A stretch of 8,033 bases of DNA. Source: Bacillota bacterium (GTDB taxonomy: Bacteria > Bacillota_C > Negativicutes > Sporomusales > Sporomusaceae). The first letter of the stretch is position 1. Each line of letters starts with the position of its first letter. This document shows, one piece after another, positions 1-6,948 of the stretch. Under the pieces are notes generated by a model. The model was not told the DNA's origin. It did not search any database and was given only the letters and a program-made list of their open reading frames with translations. Location: NCBI GenBank assembly GCA_023441125.1, contig JAEZQV010000482.1, positions 1-8,033 on the forward strand, given 5' to 3'. The position numbers were made by a program, and so were the translations under genes.

Positions 1-1
1 C

Positions 2-700
2 TATGACGCCGCCCGGAAGATCGCCATTCTGGCTTCCATTGGTTTTGGCGCCCGGGTGACGCTTGATGATGTCTATATTGAGGGAATTACCAATATTGCG
101 ATTGAGGACATCGAATATGCGCGCGAGCTTGGCTTTGTCATCAAATTGTTAGCTGTCGCCAAACAAGACGACCGGGGTATCAATGTCCGGGTTCATCCGG
201 CCTTCCTGCCGACAACGCACCCGTTGGCGGCTGTCAATGATGTTTTTAACGCCATCTTTGTCAAGGGCGATGCGGTAGGCGAAACCATGTTCTACGGGCG
301 TGGGGCCGGAGAGTTGCCAACGGCGAGCGCGGTAACCGCCGATATCATCGATGTAGCCCGGGACATCCGGCATAATGTCAGCAGCCGGATTTTGTGCACT
401 TGCTTTGAACATAAAGCCATATATGGTGTTAGCAAAACGGAATCGCCATACTATATCCGCCTTCTGGTCGAGGATAAGCCGGGTGTACTGGCGGCTATTG
501 CCGGCGCTTTTGGCGCTCAGCAGGTCAGCCTGCATTCTGTCATCCAAAAACGCAAAGTAGAGCGGGCCACAGAACTGGTGCTCATTACCTACCGGGTATC
601 TGACGAAAATATTCGTCTGGCCATCAACACCTTACTGGGCATGTCCATCGTCCGCAAAATCGGTAGTGTAATCAGAGTAGAAGCTGAGCAAATTTCATAG
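2..700 (+). CDS. hom: Homoserine dehydrogenase, C-terminal part (5' end outside window)
   Basis: This enzyme reduces aspartate-4-semialdehyde to homoserine with NAD(P)H in the cytoplasm, the branch step towards threonine and methionine. The frame is open from base 2, so 232 residues are visible. Bacterial enzymes with an ACT tail usually have about 420-435 residues, so roughly the N-terminal 200 (the Rossmann NAD(P) domain) lie upstream. Visible marks are the family segment DAARKIAILASI at the left edge, the catalytic-domain stretch around GAGELPTASAVTADI (near bases 302-346), and a C-terminal ACT domain from about base 449, beginning YYIRLLVEDKPGVLAAI. ACT domains in this family usually mediate threonine feedback inhibition. 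The first internal ATG (base 56) is not the true start, because homology continues upstream of it. thrB follows after 20 bases, so the two are very probably co-transcribed. Identity is firm; only the regulation is inferred. Confidence 0.95.
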   Translation, partial: YDAARKIAILASIGFGARVTLDDVYIEGITNIAIEDIEYARELGFVIKLLAVAKQDDRGINVRVHPAFLPTTHPLAAVNDVFNAIFVKGDAVGETMFYGRGAGELPTASAVTADIIDVARDIRHNVSSRILCTCFEHKAIYGVSKTESPYYIRLLVEDKPGVLAAIAGAFGAQQVSLHSVIQKRKVERATELVLITYRVSDENIRLAINTLLGMSIVRKIGSVIRVEAEQIS

Positions 701-720
701 TAGCTAAAGGTGGCGATATT

Positions 721-1626
721 ATGGCAAACACCGTAAAAGTCCGTGTGCCGGGAACAACGGCCAATTGCGGTCCGGGGTTTGACGCAGTCGGTATAGCCTG
801 CACCATCTACAACGACCTGGAACTAACCGTAACCCAGGACACCGGCATTTCCCTGGAAGTAACGGGTGAAGGTGCGGGGGCCATTCCAGCCGACGGCTCT
901 AATGTTGTCGTCAAAGCCATTGCAATGGTTATGGAAAAAACCGGCCAGCAATTTCAGGGCATTAAACTAAAAATGATCAATCAAATTCCGTTGGCCAGAG
1001 GGCTGGGCAGCAGCGCAGCCGCTATTGTCGGCGGCCTGGTGGCGGCTAACGAACTGACCGGCAACCGGCTTAGCAGAACTGATCTACTGGATATGGCGAC
1101 CGCCATCGAAGGGCATCCTGACAACGTAGCGCCTGCCATCTTCGGCGGTATCACTGTCAGTATCATGGACAGCGGCCATGCTCGCTACTTACGGTTTCTG
1201 CCGCCTGTCGATTTCTCCATGGTAGCCGTTATCCCGGAATTCAACCTGTCTACCCGGGCAGCCCGGAAAGTATTGCCGCCAACGGTACCATTTGCCGATG
1301 CCGTATTTAATGTCAGCCGTACGGCTCTGCTGATTGGCGCCCTTGCCACCGGCGAACTCAAACTGCTGCTCCATGCTCTCGAAGACAGGCTGCTCCAGCC
1401 TTACCGGCAGCAGCTTATTCCCGGCATGGCCCAGGTACTTGCGGCAGCCCGCCAGGCAGGAGCGCTGGGGGCGGCGTTGAGCGGCGCCGGACCTTGTCTC
1501 CTGGCTTACACCGCCGAGAATTCGGACGAGGTGGGACAAGCTATGGTCAAAGCCTTTGCAATTCACAAGGTAAAAGCAAAATATCAAGTATTGCAGATTG
1601 ACCGGCAAGGTGCAATCATACTGTAA
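721..1626 (+). CDS. thrB: Homoserine kinase (GHMP kinase family)
   Basis: This enzyme phosphorylates homoserine with ATP to O-phosphohomoserine, the substrate of threonine synthase. The 301-residue length is normal for the family. The N-terminal segment VRVPGTTANCGPGFDAVG (residues 7-24) is the typical homoserine kinase opening. The GHMP ATP-binding motif PLARGLGSSAAA lies at residues 90-101, GHPDNVAPAIFGG follows in the middle, and the C-terminal GHMP signature ALGAALSGAGPCLLAY is at residues 248-263. The ATG is preceded by AAAGGTGG at a suitable distance. It sits 20 bases after hom and is followed directly by a strong terminator, so it ends that operon. Threonine synthase (thrC), often clustered with these genes, is not downstream and may lie upstream of hom or elsewhere. 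Nothing is broken or missing. Confidence 0.96.
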   Translation: MANTVKVRVPGTTANCGPGFDAVGIACTIYNDLELTVTQDTGISLEVTGEGAGAIPADGSNVVVKAIAMVMEKTGQQFQGIKLKMINQIPLARGLGSSAAAIVGGLVAANELTGNRLSRTDLLDMATAIEGHPDNVAPAIFGGITVSIMDSGHARYLRFLPPVDFSMVAVIPEFNLSTRAARKVLPPTVPFADAVFNVSRTALLIGALATGELKLLLHALEDRLLQPYRQQLIPGMAQVLAAARQAGALGAALSGAGPCLLAYTAENSDEVGQAMVKAFAIHKVKAKYQVLQIDRQGAIIL

Positions 1627-1637
1627 TATACCACAGG

Positions 1638-1675
1638 AAACCTGTTTGCGAACCAACGCAGACAGGTTTTTTGTT
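1638..1675 (+). terminator. Intrinsic terminator after thrB
   Basis: A 13-bp stem (1638-1650 with 1657-1669, containing one G-T wobble) closes a six-base loop AACCAA and runs into TTTTTT at 1667-1672. It begins 12 bases after the thrB stop codon and should end hom-thrB transcription. The 5' arm segment CCTGT (1641-1645) could instead pair with ACAGG at 1633-1637, forming a short 5-bp hairpin that would compete with the terminator. The longer stem should win. Confidence 0.9.
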
Positions 1676-1685
1676 TATTACATAT

Positions 1686-1712
1686 TTGCAGTATTTTACG
1701 GCACAATATAAA
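1686..1712 (+). promoter_or_regulatory. Possible sigma-70-type promoter for the second operon
   Basis: After the terminator there is an AT-rich gap before the gene at 1754. TTGCAG (1686-1691) resembles a -35 box and TATAAA (1707-1712) a -10 box. The 15-base spacer is shorter than the optimal 17, so the match is only fair. The position, between a terminator and the first gene of a tight cluster and about 40 bases ahead of the start codon, makes a promoter here likely even if these exact boxes are wrong. No clear operator repeat was seen. Confidence 0.4.
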
Positions 1713-1738
1713 AGAATTGCAACATTATTCCGTGTTGA

Positions 1739-1746
1739 AAGGAGGT
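1739..1746 (+). promoter_or_regulatory. Shine-Dalgarno site supporting a GTG start
   Basis: AAGGAGGT, a near-perfect anti-16S match, lies 7 bases before the GTG at 1754. The next in-frame ATG, at base 1778 (residue 9), is too far from it, so GTG is the start. Confidence 0.85.
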
Positions 1747-1753
1747 TAAGCGC

Positions 1754-2176
1754 GTGTCCGACCCTTATGCCCGCAATATGTTCGGCGCCTTTAATCCCTA
1801 TTACGCCAAACAACCTGTCATGGGCCGGCTGGTGGTAGTTCTGGACGGAGTATATGAAAATCGCGGGCTGGAACTCATTAAACCACCTTCAAGGGCCTTG
1901 CGCCAAACGGAAATTCACGAACTGATTGGTACCGCTGAAGCCGCTCAGCCTGGCAGTAAAGTGAATACGATTGCCTATGTCGGCTTTTTTGAAGTTTCTC
2001 AGGGCGGTGTAATTGTAGCCGGTGATCCAGTCACAATCGGCGGCAAAGTCGTCGGCAAGATTGCGGGATATGATGAAACACACATGCCTAATCATTTGAA
2101 TATCGTCCTACATGGCGACAAAAACCCCGGTAAAGACATCGGCTTGTCTGTCGCCGACGAAGTTATCATTGGTTAA
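1754..2176 (+). CDS. Small beta-rich protein of unknown function (tentatively DUF6917-like)
   Basis: This 140-residue soluble protein has no signal peptide or membrane segment. The first 20 residues are aromatic and Asn-rich (ARNMFGAFNPYYAKQ). After them come short hydrophobic strands separated by glycines: VMGRLVVVLDGVYENRGLEL, then VNTIAYVGFFEVSQGGVIVAGD, then a strand-turn-strand GGKVVGKIAGYD. The most distinctive segment is DETHMPNHLNIVLHGD, whose His pair and acidic residues could form a ligand or metal site (inference). The pattern suggests a compact beta-barrel. From memory it resembles the domain called DUF6917, but I could not verify this and would not assign a function. It starts with GTG behind a very strong ribosome binding site, is the first gene after the thrB terminator, and lies 26 bases before the RidA gene, so it probably leads that operon. 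Confidence 0.8.
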   Translation: MSDPYARNMFGAFNPYYAKQPVMGRLVVVLDGVYENRGLELIKPPSRALRQTEIHELIGTAEAAQPGSKVNTIAYVGFFEVSQGGVIVAGDPVTIGGKVVGKIAGYDETHMPNHLNIVLHGDKNPGKDIGLSVADEVIIG

Positions 2177-2189
2177 CCCATTTCAGCTG

Positions 2190-2195
2190 AGGAGG
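2190..2195 (+). promoter_or_regulatory. Shine-Dalgarno site supporting a TTG start
   Basis: AGGAGG lies 7 bases before TTG at 2203. No in-frame ATG occurs near the 5' end (the first internal Met is residue 147), so TTG must be the initiator. The resulting N-terminus (SYEAKAKELGI) fits the longer RidA subgroup. Confidence 0.85.
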
Positions 2196-2202
2196 GATCT
2201 GT

Positions 2203-2661
2203 TTGAGTTACGAGGCAAAAGCAAAAGAACTGGGCATCACGATACCCGAAGCTGCCAAACCATTGGCCGTATATGTCCCGGCAGTTAAGGAAGGCAACTA
2301 TATCTATACTTCAGGCCAAATCCCCCTGGTGGCCGGCGAACTTAAGTTTAAAGGCAAACTTGGCAAAGAACTGTCCGTGGAACAGGGCTATGAGGCCGCC
2401 AAGACCTGCGCCATTAACTGCCTGGCCGCTATTAAGGGCGTCGCGGGTTCGCTTGACAACATTGAAAAAATAATCAAAATTGTCGGCTTTGTCAACAGTG
2501 CGCCCGGCTTTGTCGATCAGCCCAAAGTAGTCAATGGCGCCTCCGAGCTTATTGGCGCCATTTTTGGCCCTGCCGGCGAACATTCCCGTTCCGCGGTGGG
2601 GGTAGCCGAACTGCCCATAGATTCGGCCGTGGAAGTAGAAATGATTGTCAAAGTTAAGTAA
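2203..2661 (+). CDS. RidA/YjgF/YER057c/UK114-family protein, probable enamine/imine deaminase
   Basis: RidA-type proteins are small cytoplasmic trimers that hydrolyse reactive enamine/imine products of PLP enzymes (for example 2-aminoacrylate) to keto acids plus ammonia. This one has 152 residues, longer than the roughly 128 of classical RidA. It fits the ~150-residue YjgF_like_1 subgroup by its opening (SYEAKAKELGITIPEAAKP) and by the segment VNSAPGFVDQPKVVNGASEL. The strand IYTSGQIPL is typical. The C-terminal block SRSAVGVAELPIDSAVEVEM carries Arg129, matching the position of the conserved active-site Arg of the superfamily. It is the only arginine in the whole protein. The start codon is TTG. 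It lies directly upstream of a PLP enzyme, the context expected for a protein that clears that enzyme's intermediates. Family is secure; the exact substrate is not. Confidence 0.92.
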   Translation: MSYEAKAKELGITIPEAAKPLAVYVPAVKEGNYIYTSGQIPLVAGELKFKGKLGKELSVEQGYEAAKTCAINCLAAIKGVAGSLDNIEKIIKIVGFVNSAPGFVDQPKVVNGASELIGAIFGPAGEHSRSAVGVAELPIDSAVEVEMIVKVK

Positions 2662-2712
2662 CAGCAAAAATGAGCAGCTAGCCAACATACAGCCATATTA
2701 AGGAGGACAACC

Positions 2713-4182
2713 ATGAGCACTCACAAATTCAAATTCCAGATGTATCGCGCTTTACAACAAAATATTCCTAACATCTATGCCGATGCTCGCAAGGCCGCCG
2801 ATGAACTTAACATACCCAAAGAGCTTAGAGGCAAGTTCGGTCTAACCGGGGCCATTTCCGGCTGCCCGGCCCCGCTGCGCGATGACATCATGGAGTACAG
2901 CGAACACGGCGCCAGAGAAGTCATTCCGCTGGCTAAACTGGTAGACGATATCCGTGAATTGGTAAAATCGGTCTATGGCGATGAATTTGACGCGGCCCCG
3001 GTGTCAACCTGTGAGGCCGGTCTGTGGGTAACGTTTGACAGTCTCTTCAGCCCGCCCATGATGGGGCGCGGTGATAACTACCGCTCCCGGTATATAGCCC
3101 CCTACGAAAAGCATTTACATCATCAAGGCGCTTACGGCCGCCCGTTCCCGGCCCGGTATAAAGACATACTGGGTGACCGCGGCACCACGGCCGGCGAACT
3201 CGGCTTCTACGGCAAAAGGCAAAACAATCTTGATACCGTTATCGTTCCGCTGGCCGGCGCCCGGTATGATGTCCATGGCATCAAATACCATCCGGTACCG
3301 CTGTTAACCGGCGTCGATCCTGAAGAATCCCTTGATATTTTAAGTGAGCATGCCAGCATTCACGCTCCGTTCCTGACCGGCATCACCAGCCTGGGCTATG
3401 AAACTCCGGGCTATGGCTATGCCGTTAAAGATGAAGAGGGTACTCCCCTCCTGCAAAAATACCTGGCCGATCTGGCTCACTCTTACGATATCCCGTATGT
3501 GATCGACAATGCCTGGGGACTGCCTTTCGTAGGCTGTAACCCGCTGAAAAACGGGGCGGACGTCATTATCTACAGTATGGACAAGGCTACCGGCGCGGCT
3601 ACCAGCGGTCTGATCATTGGCCGGGAAGAAGTCATGGTGCCCATCCGCCGGGCAATGGGCGTGCACGGTGACCGGTACGGTACGACTGCATCCTATGGCA
3701 AAGCCGCCTATGTAACCTTTGATCCGGGCAAAGAAGCACTGTTAAGCCAAATTCAGGCCCTTAAGGTGCTGCGCGACAACCCCAAAGTGTTGACCGATCC
3801 GGTTGATGCTCTCGAAAGAATCATCAAGGAAGAGTTTGCCAAGATTAACCTGCCCGCCCGTCTTAAAGACGGCATCATGATCTCCAAATCCTATAACTCA
3901 ACAGCCGTCGAAGTCAACTACGAAAAAACCTGGGAAGGCGGCGAACTGGGCATTCCCATCTTCTCTATTGAAGACATGTACGCCGGCAGTAATATCTTCC
4001 AGACCGGTATGGCGCAAATGGGCGTAATTCCGACAGTCGCTTATGACGGCAACATTTATATTTCCCCGGGCCTGGCCACTGTTGACAGTAAAAATAAGCT
4101 GCTCGAAGACGTTACCCGGTATGCCATTCAAGGTTTGGTCCGCCTGATTGAAATTACTTGTAAATATGCAGGCATTGCCTAA
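2713..4182 (+). CDS. Uncharacterised fold-type-I PLP-dependent enzyme (aminotransferase/SelA/SepCysS-like superfamily)
   Basis: This soluble enzyme of 489 residues probably uses pyridoxal phosphate on an amino substrate. The likely Schiff-base lysine is Lys291 in IIYSMDKATGAATSGLIIG, which has the pattern of the PLP lysine in SelA-like and cysteine-desulfurase-like proteins. About 26 residues earlier, YVIDNAWGLPF supplies Asp265, expected to contact the pyridine nitrogen. STCEAGLWVTF (98-108) sits where the phosphate-binding turn normally lies. Other notable blocks are the His/Gly-rich HHQGAYGRPFPARY and GDRGTTAGELGFYGKRQNN. No tRNA-binding domain is apparent, so a true selenocysteine synthase role is unlikely. 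AAGGAGG precedes the ATG closely. Flanking by RidA and a flavoenzyme suggests a lyase or decarboxylating/eliminating activity releasing an enamine or imine (inference). The fold is fairly certain; the reaction and substrate are unknown. Confidence 0.85.
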   Translation: MSTHKFKFQMYRALQQNIPNIYADARKAADELNIPKELRGKFGLTGAISGCPAPLRDDIMEYSEHGAREVIPLAKLVDDIRELVKSVYGDEFDAAPVSTCEAGLWVTFDSLFSPPMMGRGDNYRSRYIAPYEKHLHHQGAYGRPFPARYKDILGDRGTTAGELGFYGKRQNNLDTVIVPLAGARYDVHGIKYHPVPLLTGVDPEESLDILSEHASIHAPFLTGITSLGYETPGYGYAVKDEEGTPLLQKYLADLAHSYDIPYVIDNAWGLPFVGCNPLKNGADVIIYSMDKATGAATSGLIIGREEVMVPIRRAMGVHGDRYGTTASYGKAAYVTFDPGKEALLSQIQALKVLRDNPKVLTDPVDALERIIKEEFAKINLPARLKDGIMISKSYNSTAVEVNYEKTWEGGELGIPIFSIEDMYAGSNIFQTGMAQMGVIPTVAYDGNIYISPGLATVDSKNKLLEDVTRYAIQGLVRLIEITCKYAGIA

Positions 4183-4205
4183 AACAGAAACAGGAGGTAT
4201 CCCTC

Positions 4206-5504
4206 ATGGCTAAAATTGTTATTGTTGGTGGGGGGTGGGCCGGCTGCAGTGCAGCCGTGTCCGCCAAAAAAGCCGGCGCTGACGAAGTAATTTTGCTCGA
4301 ACGGGCGGATATGCTGCTGGGGACAGGCCTGGTCGGCGGCATTATGCGTAACAATGGCCGCTTTACCGCTACCGAAGAAGCAATTGCACTGGGTGGCGGC
4401 GATATATTCGAAGCGGTCGATAAAGTGGCCCGCCATAAAAACATTGAATTTCCCGGCCACAAACATGTAACCTTATATGACGTTGCCCATGTTGAACCTG
4501 CCATCAGGCGCGTTCTGGAGCACTACGGCGTCAAATACAACCTGATGGCCCGGGTACGCGATATAACCATCGACGGTCAGAAAATAAAGTCGGTGATTAC
4601 TGATAAAGATGACGAAATCTACGGCGATGTGTTTGTCGAAGCCACAGGCACTGCCGGCCCGCAGGGCCAGTGCAGCAAGTACGGCAACGGCTGTGTCATG
4701 TGCATCATCCGCTGTCCGTCCTTTGGGCCGAGAATCAGTGTGGCGGCCCGCGCCGGCGTGCAGGAAATGATCGGTCGCAAGGCAGATGGCAGCCTGGGGG
4801 CCATGAGCGGTTCCTGCAAACTGCATAAAGATTCCCTGGCCGAGCACATTGTACAGGAGCTGAACAGCAAGGGGGTAGTTGTTGTACCTATCCCGGAGGG
4901 CTTAAAAAAAGCCGAATCGCTGTCCATCAAGGCCTGTCAGCAATATGCCCTCCCAGAATTTGCCGACAATATTATTCTGTTGGACACCGGCCATGCCAAG
5001 CTTATGTCACCGTTTTATCCGCTGGACAAACTTCGCAAAATTCCCGGTTTCGAAAGCGCCCGCTATGAAGATCCCTATGCCGGCGGAGTAGGCAACTCCA
5101 TGCGCTTTACCGCGTTATCCCCCCGGGATAACGCCCTGAAAGTACAAGGTGTGGACAACCTGTTCTGCGGCGGCGAGAAAGCCGGTCTGCTGGTGGGACA
5201 CACCGAAGCGATCGTTACCGGTACGCTTGCCGGCCATAACGCAGTCCGCCAGGCTGCCGGCCAACAGCCGCTGGTGCTGCCGGAAACCCTGGCGATTGGC
5301 GACGCGATTGCCCATGTCCGTGAACAAATGCAAACCGAAGACGGCCTGAAGCTTAAGTACACGTTCTCGGGTGCACAATACTTTAAACGTATGCAGGAAA
5401 AAGGCTTATACACCACCGATGTGCAGGCAATTAAGAAGCGGGTGGAAACGGCCGGCTTAAGCGGTGTATTCGGCAGGTCTGTTACTAAGGGGGCCGCAGG
5501 ATGA
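4206..5504 (+). CDS. FAD-dependent oxidoreductase, GidA/TrmFO-like, with a four-cysteine cluster
   Basis: This cytoplasmic flavoprotein has 432 residues. The N-terminus KIVIVGGGWAGCSAAVSAKK holds the Rossmann GxGxxG-type FAD motif (G8-G13), and VILLERADMLLG follows with the ribose-binding acidic residue. A second FAD segment, EATGTAG, is at 145-151. Near the C-terminus VDNLFCGGEKAGLLVGHTEA (317-336) resembles the FAD-closing motif of GidA/TrmFO and related proteins. Between them lie Cys156, Cys163, Cys166 and Cys170, the last three in CxxCxxxCP spacing, which could bind an Fe-S cluster or metal or form a redox dithiol. The reaction is unknown; oxidation of an amino or keto intermediate, or electron transfer, is plausible. 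A role in tRNA modification is unlikely given the operon. It has a strong AGGAGGT site, lies 23 bases after the PLP gene, and overlaps the next gene by 4 bases. Confidence 0.87.
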   Translation: MAKIVIVGGGWAGCSAAVSAKKAGADEVILLERADMLLGTGLVGGIMRNNGRFTATEEAIALGGGDIFEAVDKVARHKNIEFPGHKHVTLYDVAHVEPAIRRVLEHYGVKYNLMARVRDITIDGQKIKSVITDKDDEIYGDVFVEATGTAGPQGQCSKYGNGCVMCIIRCPSFGPRISVAARAGVQEMIGRKADGSLGAMSGSCKLHKDSLAEHIVQELNSKGVVVVPIPEGLKKAESLSIKACQQYALPEFADNIILLDTGHAKLMSPFYPLDKLRKIPGFESARYEDPYAGGVGNSMRFTALSPRDNALKVQGVDNLFCGGEKAGLLVGHTEAIVTGTLAGHNAVRQAAGQQPLVLPETLAIGDAIAHVREQMQTEDGLKLKYTFSGAQYFKRMQEKGLYTTDVQAIKKRVETAGLSGVFGRSVTKGAAG

Positions 5505-6880
5505 CCGTAACGCTGACGTCCGTCCACTGGCTGTTTCTCTTTTGGGTTGGCGTAGTCATCGTGGTCATGGGCCTGCGTAAAGATCCGCTGGTGCCATGTA
5601 TCCTGGGTTTGCTGACAGTGGGCTGGCTGTTCAAGAAAAGCTTTATCGGCGGCATCACCAGTCTGTTTAATGCGCTCATCGTTGCCGGCGGAGAATTTTG
5701 GGGGATTATCGTCATTATATCCCTCATCGTTGCCCTCTCAAAGCTTTTGAGTGAAACAGGTGCCGACTATCTGGTCATGAGTCCGGCTGCCAAACTCATG
5801 ATCAATGCCGATATTGCCTACTGGGTAATCGGCATTGCCATGATGCTGGCATCCTGGTTCTTTTGGCCGTCGCCGGCAACGGCCCTCATTGGCGCCATCA
5901 TGTTTCCGGTAGCGGTGCGGGCCGGACTTTCCGCCATGGGCGCGGCGATGGCCATGAACCTGTTTGGCCACGGCATTGGCTTATCCACCGACTATGTCAT
6001 TCAGGGCGCGCCAACCATTACCGCCAAAGCCGCCGGCTTTGCCCATCCCGGTCCGGTTATTCAGGCCAGCATACCCCTGGCGATAACCATGGGCCTGGTA
6101 ACTACGATTGCCGCCTATATTGTCATTAAAAAAGATATCCGCAACAATCCCGAGTCGCATGCTGCCGAACGGGAAACTATTATTGGCAAAGAAATCAAGC
6201 GTGAGCTTACCGGTGTATCCTATTTTCTGGCGGTGGTAACACCTGTCGCCTTTTTCCTGGACGTAGTGGCCATGTGGATGCTGCAGCTCAGAGGCGGCGA
6301 TGCTACCGCTCTCCTGGGGGGGACAGCGGTACTGATCCTGGCCCTGGGAACCATGTTTAAATACGGCTGGGAAGGGTTGGAAAAAATCACCGACTTTGTG
6401 CGGGACGGTTTTATGTTTGGTATCAAAATATTTGCGCCGGTTATTATCATCGGGGGATTCTTCTTCCTGGGTAAAGGTGAACTGGCTCAAACCATTTTAA
6501 GTGATAAAACGGCAACCGGCTTTCTTGAAGACTTCGGGATAGCCCTGTCACAAGCCGTTCCGCTCAATAAGGTTTTTGTTGCGGTGGTCACTCTGGCAAC
6601 AGGTATTGTCGTCGGCCTTGATGGCTCCGGCTTCTCGCCGCTGCCGCTGGTCGGCAGTGTCGCCGCCACCTTTGGCAAGTCCGGTTTTGATACCGCAACG
6701 CTCGCGGCCCTGGGACAAATTGCCGGCGTCTGGACCGGCGGCGGTACCATTATCCCCTGGGGTTTAATCCCGGTCGCAGCCATTACCGGCGTCAATCCCA
6801 TCGACCTGGCCCGCAAGAACTTTGTGCCGGTTATAATCGGGTTTGTCGCTACGACCCTTGTGGCCGTTATTCTAATGTAA
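5501..6880 (+). CDS. Polytopic membrane transporter, family not assigned (ion-transporter-superfamily-like)
   Basis: This integral inner-membrane protein has 459 residues. Hydrophobic stretches suggest about 11-12 membrane segments, near residues 9-24, 28-44, 56-80, 105-123, 124-145, 188-210, 240-262, 268-285, 306-324, 352-375, 400-428 and 440-459. A charged, probably cytoplasmic loop lies at 210-238. Two Gly/Ser/Pro-rich stretches, FGHGIGLSTDYVIQGAP (155-171) and GLDGSGFSPLPLVG (372-385), sit one in each half. They resemble the re-entrant substrate-binding hairpins of inverted-repeat carriers such as the GntP, NhaC, CitM and DctM types. GGGTIIPWG (413-421) is another polar break in a membrane segment. 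The likely role is uptake or exchange of the substrate or product of the operon, possibly ion-coupled. The ATG overlaps the FAD gene's TGA (ATGA), indicating translational coupling. Being a transporter is likely; the substrate is unknown. Confidence 0.8.
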   Translation: MTVTLTSVHWLFLFWVGVVIVVMGLRKDPLVPCILGLLTVGWLFKKSFIGGITSLFNALIVAGGEFWGIIVIISLIVALSKLLSETGADYLVMSPAAKLMINADIAYWVIGIAMMLASWFFWPSPATALIGAIMFPVAVRAGLSAMGAAMAMNLFGHGIGLSTDYVIQGAPTITAKAAGFAHPGPVIQASIPLAITMGLVTTIAAYIVIKKDIRNNPESHAAERETIIGKEIKRELTGVSYFLAVVTPVAFFLDVVAMWMLQLRGGDATALLGGTAVLILALGTMFKYGWEGLEKITDFVRDGFMFGIKIFAPVIIIGGFFFLGKGELAQTILSDKTATGFLEDFGIALSQAVPLNKVFVAVVTLATGIVVGLDGSGFSPLPLVGSVAATFGKSGFDTATLAALGQIAGVWTGGGTIIPWGLIPVAAITGVNPIDLARKNFVPVIIGFVATTLVAVILM

Positions 6881-6913
6881 ATAGGTTTAATCTAATTAGC
6901 AGAGATACCATGT

Positions 6914-6948
6914 AATAAAAGGGTGATACGCGGTATCACCCTTTTATT
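6914..6948 (+). terminator. Perfect 16-bp hairpin, intrinsic terminator or attenuator
   Basis: AATAAAAGGGTGATAC (6914-6929) pairs perfectly with 6933-6948 around a GCG loop, and the 3' arm ends in CTTTTATT. The A-rich 5' side makes it potentially bidirectional. It lies 33 bases after the transporter stop and 24 bases before the next start codon. The next gene has the same orientation and no promoter room, so partial read-through or attenuation is likely. GATACC at 6904-6909 could alternatively pair with GGTATC at 6932-6937. Confidence 0.85.

Noticed and set aside
149..547. Long minus-strand open frame opposite hom, and similar ones opposite thrB, the PLP, FAD and transporter genes.
   Set aside because: They mirror well-identified plus-strand genes, have no ribosome binding sites of note, and encode no recognisable protein motifs.
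721..4182. Idea that the PLP enzyme acts on O-phosphohomoserine made by thrB, replacing threonine synthase.
   Set aside because: A strong terminator and a probable new promoter separate thrB from the downstream operon, and the PLP protein is fold type I whereas threonine synthase is fold type II. Threonine synthase may lie outside the window.
2713..4182. Annotation of the PLP enzyme as selenocysteine synthase (selA).
   Set aside because: The lysine motif is only loosely similar, SelA's N-terminal tRNA-binding region is not apparent, and no selB, selD or tRNA-Sec lies nearby.
4227..4257. G-rich run (GGTGGGGGGTGGG) followed by the inverted repeat CGGCTGCA-G-TGCAGCCG near the start of the FAD gene.
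   Set aside because: Both fall within codons for the FAD-binding motif GGGWAGCSAA, which explains the Gly/Ala-rich sequence. The palindrome has a one-base centre and no partner element, so a regulatory role is not supported.
4206..5504. Annotation of the FAD protein as the tRNA methyltransferase TrmFO or as MnmG.
   Set aside because: Only the FAD-binding ends resemble these proteins. The Cys cluster and the operon with transporter and PLP enzyme argue for a metabolic role.
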